DNA from: Coprococcus comes ATCC 27758
Lineage (GTDB): Bacteria; Bacillota; Clostridia; Lachnospirales; Lachnospiraceae
Length of the DNA stretch: 64,000 bases
Assembly: GCF_025149785.1 (NCBI RefSeq)
Contig: NZ_CP102277.1
Span: forward strand, 1,240,001-1,304,000
Direction: 5' to 3'
Shown here: piece after piece, positions 16,686 to 24,557 of the stretch
Layout of the letters: each line of letters starts with the position of its first letter
Numbering within the stretch: position 1 is the first letter of the stretch
The notes under the pieces: generated by a model
What the model saw: the letters and a program-made list of their open reading frames with translations, nothing else
The model's database searches: none
What the model was told of the DNA's origin: nothing
Translations under genes and position numbers: made by a program

Positions 16686-17900
16686 ATGAAACATTATTTT
16701 CAGAAATATGGCATAGCATGTATGATCGGACTTGTAATCTTCGTACTGATACTGCCGGTACAGGTATTTGCGGCAGGGGAAGATTCCTCTTCGGAAAACA
16801 GCCGGACAGAAGATAATATGACAGAAACGGATCTGGAAAAAACACAGGAGGAAACAGAGCAGAAAATCTGGGAGCTGACAGAGGTAAAGGATCTGGATAC
16901 GGCAATCCGAAAACTGTTCCCGGAAGAAAAACTGCATTTTCAGGATCTTGTTGAGTCTGTGATCCGGCAGGATGAGAACCTGTCTGCCGGACAGATCAGA
17001 AACTTTGTGACGGATCAGTTTTTCTATGTGCTGAAGGTCAATAAACCGGTGCTTGCATCTATCATTTTTCTGGTGCTGATCGCAGCGGTTTTTTCCAACT
17101 TTTCGGAAGTGTTTCAGAACTGCCAGATCTCACAGACCGCCTTTTTTCTGGTATACCTGTCTGTGATTACAGTCGGCATACGGAATTTTCAGGCAGCAGC
17201 CGTAGAGGTACAGCATGGACTCGAAAATCTGATCCTCTTTATGCGAGTACTCTGTCCTGTCTACTTTGTCTGTATGGCAGTCGCAGTGGGAAGTATTTCT
17301 GCGATCGCATTTTATAATCTGGCGCTTTTCCTGATCTTTCTTGTGGAACTTGTGATTTTGAAATGGATCGTTCCGTTGATCCAGATTGCACTTCTGATGG
17401 AAATCTTGAACAATCTGACGGAGGAGGAATTTCTTTCTAAGGCAGCGGAACTTTTGCGACTTGTAATCGGATGGAGTCTGAAAAGTCTGCTTGCCCTGGT
17501 GACGGGGATCGGGTTTATCGAGCGGATAATCAGTCCGGCGGCAGATCAGGTGAAAAGGAGTGTCTGGACAAAGGGCGTGGGAATGATTCCAGGAATCGGT
17601 GATGTAGTCAGCGGGACAAGCGAAGTCGTGCTTGGAAGTGCGGTCCTTTTAAAAAATGGAGTTGGAATTGCAGGGGCACTGCTTGTAACGGGAGTTGTGA
17701 TGATCCCGGTCATCAATATGGGGATTCTGACGCTTCTTTACAAAGGAACGGCGGCACTTATCCAGCCGGTGTCTGATAAACGGATCGTGGAGGCCATCAG
17801 TTTTACCGGGGAAGGTTATCATATGCTGCTAAAGACGGTGCTTGCGACGGCGGTCCTGTTTCTGGTGACACTTGCAGTTGCGGCATCGGCAGCTTCGTAG
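16686..17900 (+). CDS. spoIIIAE: Stage III sporulation protein AE
   Basis: Large multi-pass membrane protein of the SpoIIIA channel. The 404 residues begin with a signal sequence (hydrophobic about 9-29, possible cleavage after VFA), then an acidic extracytoplasmic segment, and about seven to eight membrane helices from residue 115 to the end. SVWTKGVGMIPGIGDVVSGTSE is the conserved family signature. A GGGAAG ribosome site is just upstream. Confidence 0.94.
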   Translation: MKHYFQKYGIACMIGLVIFVLILPVQVFAAGEDSSSENSRTEDNMTETDLEKTQEETEQKIWELTEVKDLDTAIRKLFPEEKLHFQDLVESVIRQDENLSAGQIRNFVTDQFFYVLKVNKPVLASIIFLVLIAAVFSNFSEVFQNCQISQTAFFLVYLSVITVGIRNFQAAAVEVQHGLENLILFMRVLCPVYFVCMAVAVGSISAIAFYNLALFLIFLVELVILKWIVPLIQIALLMEILNNLTEEEFLSKAAELLRLVIGWSLKSLLALVTGIGFIERIISPAADQVKRSVWTKGVGMIPGIGDVVSGTSEVVLGSAVLLKNGVGIAGALLVTGVVMIPVINMGILTLLYKGTAALIQPVSDKRIVEAISFTGEGYHMLLKTVLATAVLFLVTLAVAASAAS

Positions 17901-17910
17901 GAGGGATAAA

Positions 17911-18180
17911 ATGATACAGCTGGTTTACAGGTGGATGCAGAATCTCGCCGTTTATATGCTTCTTGTAACCGCATTTTTGCAGGCACTTCCAGAGAATAGC
18001 TACCGGAGATATGTCCGTTTTTTCTGCGGACTTCTTCTGACAGTTCTGCTTGCCCAGCCGGTTCTGGATCTTATGGGGGAAGCCGGACAGGTAACGGAGC
18101 TGTATCGGACGGCGGAGTATGAGCAGATGATAAAAGAGATGGAGTATGCGGCGGATTTGCTCGAAAAGGGCGGTGAATGA
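17911..18180 (+). CDS. spoIIIAF: Stage III sporulation protein AF
   Basis: Small membrane protein of the SpoIIIA channel. The 89 residues show two hydrophobic segments (about 8-26 and 35-52) with the typical YRRYVRFFCGLLLTVLLAQP. B. subtilis SpoIIIAF is longer, so this is a short form lacking most of the C-terminal domain. I chose ATG 17911 behind GGAGGG; a longer in-frame start at 17872 lies inside spoIIIAE with no ribosome site. It overlaps spoIIIAG by ATGA. Confidence 0.88.
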   Translation: MIQLVYRWMQNLAVYMLLVTAFLQALPENSYRRYVRFFCGLLLTVLLAQPVLDLMGEAGQVTELYRTAEYEQMIKEMEYAADLLEKGGE

Positions 18181-18713
18181 AGATGTTTGAAATCCGTAAA
18201 ATAAAAAAAGACAAGTGGCTGATCATATTACTTGTCGGACTACTTCTGGTTGTGATCGCGATGCCTGTTTCCGATATAAAATCAGACCAGACACAGGATG
18301 AACAGCAGATGCAGAAGGCGGAAAATGCATCGGAGGATACTTATGCAGATGCACTGGAAACACGGCTGGAAAATGCACTTGCAAAAGTAGAAGGAGTTGG
18401 AAATGTAAAGGTGATGATCACTCTGGCTTCTTCCTCGGAAAAGGTAGTGGAAAAGGATCGGGAGATGACAAGCGAGGTGCAGGAAGGGGAGAGCGAAGGA
18501 AAAAATACCAGTTCTTCAGAGACGGCAGTTTATGCAAACGGAAATGGAGAAGAAACGCCATATGTGAAACAGGAATTAAGTCCCCGGATAGAAGGTGTTC
18601 TCGTAATTGCAGATGGCGGAGATAATGCCATCGTGATTGAAAATATCACAGAGGCTGTGCAGGCATTATTCGGAGTAGACACGCATAAGATAAAAGTAAT
18701 GAAGCATAACTAA
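18177..18713 (+). CDS. spoIIIAG: Stage III sporulation protein AG
   Basis: Ring-forming component of the SpoIIIA channel in the intermembrane space. The 178 residues have one N-terminal membrane segment (about 14-32) and then a soluble ring-building domain with ENALAKVEGVGNVKVMITLAS and the C-terminal GVLVIADGGDN and VQALFGVDTHKIKVMK. A low-complexity Ser/Glu/Lys insertion (about 85-120) is typical. An alternative ATG lies two codons downstream. Confidence 0.93.
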   Translation: MKMFEIRKIKKDKWLIILLVGLLLVVIAMPVSDIKSDQTQDEQQMQKAENASEDTYADALETRLENALAKVEGVGNVKVMITLASSSEKVVEKDREMTSEVQEGESEGKNTSSSETAVYANGNGEETPYVKQELSPRIEGVLVIADGGDNAIVIENITEAVQALFGVDTHKIKVMKHN

Positions 18714-18739
18714 AAAAGAATCTTATAGGAGGAAGGCTA

Positions 18740-19375
18740 GTGAAAAAAGTATTTAAGAAAAATCAGATTGTGATTGCGGTTCTTGCGGTGATGATCGCTG
18801 CGGCAGGATATCTGAACTATTCCGGAAAAATTTTTGGCTCGAAAAACAAAACAGCAGAGACGGGAAGCGAGATGGCAAATAAGGAACTTCTGGATATTTC
18901 GGATCAGGACACAGGAGGTGACAGCTCCCTCCAGACAGCGGATAACGATCAGGTGGACGGAAATCCGGGAGAGGCGGTGCTGACAAATGGATCGGTCAGT
19001 GCGCTTGTAGCACAGGCAAAAGTGAACCGGGAGCAGGTGCGGGCAAAAAACAAAGAAACCCTGCAGGCGATCATTGATAATGCAGATATCGCAGAAGACC
19101 AGAAAGCAGATGCAGTTGCGCAGATGGTGGAGATGACACAGCGCGCCGAACAGGAGGTCGCAATTGAGACGCTGCTTGCCAGCAAAGGCTTTCAGGATGC
19201 GGTGGTAAGTCTTACCGAAGAATCCGCAGATGTGGTCGTTGATGTGGCGGATCTGTCGGATGCAAAACGGGCACAGATCGAGGATATTGTCACACGCAAA
19301 GCAGAGGTAAATGCTGCAAATGTGGTGATCACACCGATCCATGAAAGTACAAATACGAGTGAATCAGGGGATTGA
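18740..19375 (+). CDS. spoIIIAH: Stage III sporulation protein AH
   Basis: Mother-cell partner of SpoIIQ in the feeding-tube complex. The 211 residues have a GTG start behind AGGAGG, a single N-terminal membrane segment (about 8-27), a variable acidic linker and a YscJ/FliF-like domain (about 85-205). That domain contains LLASKGFQDAVVSLTEESADV and the VVITPIHE end. No spoIIQ-like gene is in the window. Confidence 0.93.
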   Translation: MKKVFKKNQIVIAVLAVMIAAAGYLNYSGKIFGSKNKTAETGSEMANKELLDISDQDTGGDSSLQTADNDQVDGNPGEAVLTNGSVSALVAQAKVNREQVRAKNKETLQAIIDNADIAEDQKADAVAQMVEMTQRAEQEVAIETLLASKGFQDAVVSLTEESADVVVDVADLSDAKRAQIEDIVTRKAEVNAANVVITPIHESTNTSESGD

Positions 19376-19400
19376 TATTATAGCAAAAATACCATATAAT
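19372..19400 (+). promoter_or_regulatory. Predicted prfC promoter
   Basis: TTGATA at 19372-19377, a 17-base spacer and a perfect TATAAT at 19395-19400, starting in the last codons of spoIIIAH. This separates the vegetative prfC gene from the sporulation operon. Confidence 0.75.
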
Positions 19401-19443
19401 AAGAGTTTGAGTGACATTGAGAAAATAGTAGGAGTAGAATAAC

Positions 19444-21036
19444 ATGGCAGATTTTACGAATGAGATAAAGAAAAGAAGAACATTTGCGATCATTTCCCAT
19501 CCGGATGCAGGTAAGACTACCCTGACAGAGAAGTTTCTGTTATATGGTGGGGCAATCAATCAGGCAGGTTCTGTAAAAGGAAAGGCAACAGCGAAACATG
19601 CGGTTTCAGACTGGATGGAGATTGAAAAAGAAAGAGGTATTTCGGTAACATCTTCTGTCCTGCAGTTTCAGTATGACGGTTATTGCATCAATATTCTGGA
19701 TACACCGGGACATCAGGATTTCTCGGAAGATACTTATCGTACTCTTATGGCGGCCGATTCGGCGGTTATGGTGATCGATGGATCAAAAGGTGTGGAGGCA
19801 CAGACAAGAAAGCTGTTCAAAGTCTGCGTCATGCGTCATATTCCGATTTTTACATTTATCAATAAAATGGACCGTGAAGCGATGGATACCTTTGAATTAC
19901 TGGATGATATTGAAAAGGAACTGGGGATCGCTACCTGTCCGATCAACTGGCCGATCGGTTCCGGAAAAGAATTCCGCGGCGTATTTGACCGGAACAGCAG
20001 AGAACTGGAGATTTTCTCAGATACCAAGAAAGGAACCTCGATCGGGGAAGTTGAGAAGGTTTCCATCGACAGTGAGGAAGCAAAGAGCATCGTAAGTGAA
20101 GCACAGTTCGCACAGCTGGAAGAAGAGATTGAGCTTCTGGACGGAGCGAGTGCGGAATTTGACCAGGAGATGGTCAGCAAAGGAGAACTCTCTCCGGTAT
20201 TTTTCGGATCAGCTCTGACCAACTTCGGTGTGGAGACCTTTCTTCAGCATTTCCTTAAAATGACGACTTCGCCGCTTCCGAGAATGTCCGACAAAGGATT
20301 GATCGATCCGATGAAAGAAGAAGATTTCTCCGCATTTGTGTTTAAGATTCAGGCAAATATGAATAAGGCACACCGGGACAGAATCGCATTTATGCGTATC
20401 TGTTCCGGTGAGTTCAAGGCAGGCATGGATGTCTTCCATATCCAGGGAGGCAGGAAAGTCCGTCTGTCACAGCCACAGCAGATGATGGCGAGTGAACGCC
20501 ACATGATCGATACCGCTTATGGTGGAGACATCATCGGTGTATTTGATCCTGGTATCTTCTCCATTGGAGATACACTGACCAATTCAGCGGAAAAATTTGC
20601 ATACGAAGGAATTCCGACTTTCGCACCGGAACATTTTGCCAGAGTACGCCAGGTGGATACGATGAAGAGAAAGCAGTTCATCAAGGGAATCAACGAGATC
20701 GCGCAGGAAGGCGCGATCCAGATTTTCCAGGAATTCAACACCGGTATGGAAGAGATCATCGTCGGTGTAGTCGGTGTCCTGCAATTTGATGTATTAAAAT
20801 ACCGTCTGGAAAATGAATATAACGTGGAGATCCGTCTGGAACCACTTCCATACGAACATATCCGCTGGATCGAGAATGAAGAAATCAATATGGACAAGCT
20901 GGTCGGCACATCCGATATGAAGAAGATCAAGGACCTGAAAGACAGACCGCTTCTTCTGTTTGTCAACAGCTGGAGCATCCGTATGGTGCTGGAACGAAAC
21001 GAAGGACTGAAACTTTCCGAATTCGGACGTTCCTAA
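19444..21036 (+). CDS. prfC: Peptide chain release factor 3
   Basis: GTPase that recycles RF1/RF2 after peptide release. The 530 residues have G1 SHPDAGKTTLTEKFL, the switch region with RGISVTSS, G3 DTPGHQDF, G4 NKMDRE, then domains II and III typical of RF3 (KANMNKAHRDRIAF-type segment near 300). Length agrees with E. coli RF3 (529). It has its own promoter. No terminator is visible; it is followed by a repeat-rich 320-base gap. Confidence 0.97.
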   Translation: MADFTNEIKKRRTFAIISHPDAGKTTLTEKFLLYGGAINQAGSVKGKATAKHAVSDWMEIEKERGISVTSSVLQFQYDGYCINILDTPGHQDFSEDTYRTLMAADSAVMVIDGSKGVEAQTRKLFKVCVMRHIPIFTFINKMDREAMDTFELLDDIEKELGIATCPINWPIGSGKEFRGVFDRNSRELEIFSDTKKGTSIGEVEKVSIDSEEAKSIVSEAQFAQLEEEIELLDGASAEFDQEMVSKGELSPVFFGSALTNFGVETFLQHFLKMTTSPLPRMSDKGLIDPMKEEDFSAFVFKIQANMNKAHRDRIAFMRICSGEFKAGMDVFHIQGGRKVRLSQPQQMMASERHMIDTAYGGDIIGVFDPGIFSIGDTLTNSAEKFAYEGIPTFAPEHFARVRQVDTMKRKQFIKGINEIAQEGAIQIFQEFNTGMEEIIVGVVGVLQFDVLKYRLENEYNVEIRLEPLPYEHIRWIENEEINMDKLVGTSDMKKIKDLKDRPLLLFVNSWSIRMVLERNEGLKLSEFGRS

Positions 21037-21041
21037 AAAAC

Positions 21042-21070
21042 TTTCCAATAAGGATCTTTTATGTTACAAT
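21042..21070 (+). promoter_or_regulatory. Candidate promoter upstream of the tandem repeat and Asp23 gene
   Basis: TTTCCA at 21042-21047, a 17-base spacer and TACAAT at 21065-21070. It would transcribe the tandem repeat as part of a leader of about 280 bases for the Asp23/Gls24-nusB-xseAB operon. Confidence 0.5.
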
Positions 21071-21084
21071 GAACGCATAGCGAC

Positions 21085-21330
21085 GAGCGCAGGGAAGGGA
21101 AGAAAGTGATCGGCTGCTCGCAGACGAATCACTTTCAGCCCAGACCTATGTGAGTGCAACGAACATCGAGGAACCGAAAGGTTCCGAGATGAGCGCGAGG
21201 AGCGTAAAAAGAGCGCAGGGAAGGGAAGAAAGTGATCGGCTGCTCGCAGACGAATCACTTTCAGCCCAGACCTATGTGAGTGCAACGAACATCGAGGAAC
21301 CGAAAGGTTCCGAGATGAGCGCGAGGAGCG
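21085..21330 (+). repeat. Two tandem copies of a 126-bp GC-rich structured element
   Basis: Copy 1 is 21085-21210 and copy 2 is 21211-21330. About 120 bases are identical and only the 3' tails differ. Each copy can form two hairpins. GAAAGTGAT pairs with ATCACTTTC around a 17-base loop. A longer arm has CATC/GATG at the base, a tandem GA/GA internal loop, GGAACC/GGTTCC and a GAAA tetraloop. The unit is a multiple of 3, so long frames stay open on both strands (for example 21150-21365 on +), but these have no ribosome site and copy the repeat, so I do not call them genes. The rest of 21037-21357 holds only the promoter above and the Asp23 ribosome site. Confidence 0.85.
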
Positions 21331-21357
21331 GAAGAACCGCAGACAGGAGGACTTATA

Positions 21358-21741
21358 ATGAGTAAAGAAGAGAGAAATACCTATAAGATAGAATCAGATG
21401 AGAACCTCGGAGAAGTACAGATTGCTGATGAAGTAGTTGCAATTATCGCAGGACTTGCAGCAATGGAGGTAGAGGGGGTATCTTCCATGGCAGGAAATGC
21501 AACCAGAGAACTGATCGCAAAGCTTGGAATGAAGAGCCTTTCAAAAGGAGTAAAGGTAGACGTGCTGGAAGGTATCGTTACCGTATCCCTTGCCCTGAAC
21601 CTCAAATATGGTAGCAGTATCAAAGATACTACTTTAAAGGTACAGGAAAAAGTAAAGGCAGCAATCGAGAATATGACAGGTCTTACCGTTGCAGACGTAA
21701 ACATCCGTGTTGCAGGTGTGGACATGCCGGAAGAAGAATAA
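21358..21741 (+). CDS. Asp23/Gls24 family envelope stress response protein
   Basis: Member of the Asp23 (DUF322) family, soluble or membrane-tethered proteins linked to cell-envelope stress in Firmicutes. The 127 residues show ADEVVAIIAGLAAMEVEGVSSM near the N-terminus, LEGIVTVSLALNLKYGSSI in the middle and the usual terminal VADVNIRVAGVDMPEEE. AGGAGG lies upstream. It is followed 13 bases later by nusB, the usual arrangement in Lachnospiraceae and other Clostridia. Confidence 0.93.
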   Translation: MSKEERNTYKIESDENLGEVQIADEVVAIIAGLAAMEVEGVSSMAGNATRELIAKLGMKSLSKGVKVDVLEGIVTVSLALNLKYGSSIKDTTLKVQEKVKAAIENMTGLTVADVNIRVAGVDMPEEE

Positions 21742-21754
21742 TTGGAGAGAGAAC

Positions 21755-22147
21755 ATGCGAAGAAGTAAAGTCAGAGAACATATATTTAAAATGCTCTTCA
21801 GCATCGGATTTGATGCGGCTGATGCAGACGAACAGATCGAACTGTATCTGGAACAGGTAGAAGAAGCAAGTGAGGAAGAACGCGGATATATGCGCAAAAA
21901 GGTCAAAGATATTGCAGCACATGAAGAAGAAATCGATGCGATGATCAATGAACATACAACCGGTTGGAAAACCGGACGTATGAATAAAGTGGATCTTTCT
22001 GTTCTTCGTCTTGCCGTATATGAGATGAAGTGGGATGACGAAGTGCCGGTCAAAGTAGCGATCAATGAAGCAGTTGAGCTGGCAAAGAATTTTTCGGGAG
22101 ATGAGGGACCGGCATTTGTCAACGGTGTACTCGGAAAGCTTGCATAA
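21755..22147 (+). CDS. nusB: Transcription antitermination protein NusB
   Basis: Binds boxA RNA with S10 in rRNA antitermination complexes. The 130 residues are all-helical and contain RSKVREHIFKMLFSIGF at the start, KTGRMNKVDLSVLRLAVYEMKW, and VPVKVAINEAVELAKNFSGDEGPAFVNGVLGKLA at the end, all typical of the family. I use ATG 21755 behind GGAGAG; the longer in-frame extension into the upstream gene is not conserved sequence. Confidence 0.95.
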   Translation: MRRSKVREHIFKMLFSIGFDAADADEQIELYLEQVEEASEEERGYMRKKVKDIAAHEEEIDAMINEHTTGWKTGRMNKVDLSVLRLAVYEMKWDDEVPVKVAINEAVELAKNFSGDEGPAFVNGVLGKLA

Positions 22148-22159
22148 GAATCAGAAATC

Positions 22160-23422
22160 ATGCGAAATGTATATACTGTAAAACAGGTCAATGCGTACAT
22201 TAAGAATATGTTTACGCAAGACTTTATGTTGAATCGAATTTATATCAAAGGAGAAGTGTCAAACTGTAAGTACCATACTTCAGGACATCTGTACTTTTCA
22301 CTGAAAGATGAGTCCGGAACGATTGCCTGTGTTATGTTTGCCGGGCAGCGCAGCGGGCTTTCTTTTCGTATGCAGGAAGGGCAGCAGGTAATCGTGCTTG
22401 GAAGCGTCAGCGTCTATGAAAGAGATGGCAGATATCAGGTTTATGCAAAGGAGATCGTACTGGATGGTGCGGGACTTCTCTATGAAAAATTTATAAAGCT
22501 CAAAAAAGAGCTGGAAGAAATGGGAATGTTTGCGCCGGAATATAAAAAGCCGATTCCGAAATATGTGCGGACAGTTGGTGTTGTAACGGCACCAACCGGA
22601 GCGGCAGTGCGCGATATTATCAACATTACCAGGCGGAGAAATCCATATGTGCAGATTCTTCTGTATCCGGCACTGGTACAGGGGGATGGTGCGTCTGAAA
22701 GTGTGGTACGGGGAATCCGTGCACTGGAGGAAGCAAAGGTTGATGTGATGATCGTTGGCAGAGGCGGGGGGTCTATTGAAGATCTGTGGGCATTTAACGA
22801 GGAAAAGGTAGCGCGCGCAGTTTTTGAATGCAGTGTACCGGTTATTTCGGCAGTAGGACATGAGACGGACACGACGATCATAGATTATGTAGCGGATCTT
22901 CGTGCGCCGACGCCTTCTGCTGCGGCAGAGCTTGCAATCTGTAATTACCGGGAACTTCTGGAAACGATCCGGACAGAACGGGAAAGGATGCACCGAAGTA
23001 TGAGGAGAAAGCTGGAGGTCGCATCACTTCATACAGCACGGTATGCAGAAAAATTCCGCTACTTAAGTCCGTCAGGGAAACTTAAGTCCATGCGCCAGCA
23101 GCTTGCAGACTATGAGGAGCAGATCCCAAAAGCCATGCATCAGCGGTTGGAACAGGAACAGGAGAGGACCCGGAAAGTGCAGGAGATGCTGCCGCTTCTG
23201 ATGGAGCGGAATCTGCGGGAAAGCCGTCAGCAGCTTGCAATCCGGATCGAACGGATGAAGGGACTTTCTCCGCTTGCCAAGCTGAACCAGGGCTTTTCCT
23301 ATGTACAGGGATCGGAAGGGACCGTAAAGAAAGTAGCGGATGTAAAAAAAGGAGACTGGCTTCGGATTTATGTGACAGACGGGCAGATCGAGGCACAGGT
23401 AACAGATACCAAGAAGGAGTAG
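22160..23422 (+). CDS. xseA: Exodeoxyribonuclease VII large subunit
   Basis: Catalytic subunit of ExoVII, which digests single-stranded DNA. The 420 residues have an N-terminal OB domain (YTVKQVNAYIKNMF, SGHLYFSLKDESGTI), the catalytic region (VTAPTGAAVRDIINI, GRGGGSIEDLWAFNEE, SAVGHETDTTIID) and a long coiled coil (about 255-365). The ribosome site is weak, suggesting coupling to nusB 12 bases upstream. xseB follows 4 bases downstream. Confidence 0.97.
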   Translation: MRNVYTVKQVNAYIKNMFTQDFMLNRIYIKGEVSNCKYHTSGHLYFSLKDESGTIACVMFAGQRSGLSFRMQEGQQVIVLGSVSVYERDGRYQVYAKEIVLDGAGLLYEKFIKLKKELEEMGMFAPEYKKPIPKYVRTVGVVTAPTGAAVRDIINITRRRNPYVQILLYPALVQGDGASESVVRGIRALEEAKVDVMIVGRGGGSIEDLWAFNEEKVARAVFECSVPVISAVGHETDTTIIDYVADLRAPTPSAAAELAICNYRELLETIRTERERMHRSMRRKLEVASLHTARYAEKFRYLSPSGKLKSMRQQLADYEEQIPKAMHQRLEQEQERTRKVQEMLPLLMERNLRESRQQLAIRIERMKGLSPLAKLNQGFSYVQGSEGTVKKVADVKKGDWLRIYVTDGQIEAQVTDTKKE

Positions 23423-23426
23423 GAAA

Positions 23427-23663
23427 ATGGCAGATAAGAAAAACGAGATTGCAGAAGAAATGCCGGAAGAATCTTTGGAAGAGCTTTTTGCAAAGCTGGA
23501 TCAGGTGGCAAAAGAGCTGGAATCGGGAGATACTTCGCTGGAAGAGTCCTTCGGACTGTATCAGAAGGGTATGGAAATGCTGAAGCTTTGTAATGAGAAG
23601 ATTGATACAGTAGAGAAAAAAGTGCAGGTGCTGGAAGAGAATGGAGAAATACATGACTTTTAA
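23427..23663 (+). CDS. xseB: Exodeoxyribonuclease VII small subunit
   Basis: Small helical subunit of ExoVII. The 78 residues include the conserved LEELFAKLDQVAKELESGDTSLEESF, then YQKGMEMLKLCNEKIDTVEKKVQVL. AAGGAGTAGG lies before the ATG. Its 3' end overlaps the prenyltransferase gene. Confidence 0.95.
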   Translation: MADKKNEIAEEMPEESLEELFAKLDQVAKELESGDTSLEESFGLYQKGMEMLKLCNEKIDTVEKKVQVLEENGEIHDF

Positions 23664-24543
23664 AGAAGAAATGAAAGAAAGAACAGAAGTGATTGAAAAG
23701 CTTCTTGTAAAATATCTGCCGAAAGCAGAAGGTTACCAGAGCCAGATCATGGAGGCGATGGAGTACAGTGTGATGGCAGGCGGAAAGAGACTCCGCCCAA
23801 TGCTGATGCAGGAGACATACCGCCTTTTCGGAGGAGAAGGAAAAGAAATCGAGCCGTTTATGGCAGCAATGGAGATGATCCATACTTATTCCCTGGTGCA
23901 CGATGATCTGCCGGCAATGGACAATGACGAGTACCGTAGAGGAAGAAAGACAACGCATATCGTATACGGGGAAGCAATGGGAATTCTTGCCGGGGATGCA
24001 CTTCTGAACTATGCGTTTGAGACGGCGGTAAAGGCATTTGAAATCGCACCTGAAAAGAGTCTTCTGATTGGAAAAGCTTTAAAAATCCTTGCAGAAAAAG
24101 CCGGTATTTACGGGATGATAGGCGGTCAGGTCGTGGATGTGGCTTCCTGCGGTGTGGGACTTGATGAAGGCATGCTGAACTTTATCTATGAACTGAAAAC
24201 CGGAGCGCTGATCGAAAGTTCGATGATGATCGGGGCACTTCTTGCAGGTGCAGAGGATGCAGAGCTTGAGAAAGTGCAGAAGATCGCATCGGGTGTGGGG
24301 ATTGCTTTCCAGATCCAGGATGACATCCTGGATGTGACAAGTACTACAGAGGAGCTTGGCAAACCGGTCCACAGCGATGAAAAGAATGAAAAAACAACCT
24401 ATGTTACATTAAAAGGTCTGGAAAAAGCAACCAGAGATGTGGAAGTTATTTCACAGGAAGCACTGGAGCTGCTTTCCGGGCTGGACAGAGAAAATACGTA
24501 TCTGACACAGCTGATACAGGAACTGATACACAGGAAAAAATAA
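23653..24543 (+). CDS. ispA: Polyprenyl synthetase, probable farnesyl diphosphate synthase
   Basis: Condenses IPP with allylic diphosphates to make C15 (possibly C20) prenyl diphosphate. The 296 residues show the first aspartate-rich motif HDDLPAMDNDEYRRG near 85-98, GGKRLRPML upstream of it and the second motif QIQDDILD near 222. The two extra residues in the first motif (DDxxxxD) are typical of bacterial short-chain synthases. I prefer ATG 23653 with GGAGA upstream, inside the xseB tail; ATG 23641 is an alternative. It is followed by dxs, so the two early isoprenoid steps are co-transcribed. Confidence 0.93.
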   Translation: MTFKEEMKERTEVIEKLLVKYLPKAEGYQSQIMEAMEYSVMAGGKRLRPMLMQETYRLFGGEGKEIEPFMAAMEMIHTYSLVHDDLPAMDNDEYRRGRKTTHIVYGEAMGILAGDALLNYAFETAVKAFEIAPEKSLLIGKALKILAEKAGIYGMIGGQVVDVASCGVGLDEGMLNFIYELKTGALIESSMMIGALLAGAEDAELEKVQKIASGVGIAFQIQDDILDVTSTTEELGKPVHSDEKNEKTTYVTLKGLEKATRDVEVISQEALELLSGLDRENTYLTQLIQELIHRKK

Positions 24544-24557
24544 GCGGGGTGGATGAA

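Noticed and set aside
21150-21365. 71-codon open frame over the tandem repeat (and a 73-codon frame on the other strand)
   Set aside because: The frame is open because the repeat unit is a multiple of 3; the peptide simply repeats the DNA unit and has no ribosome site.
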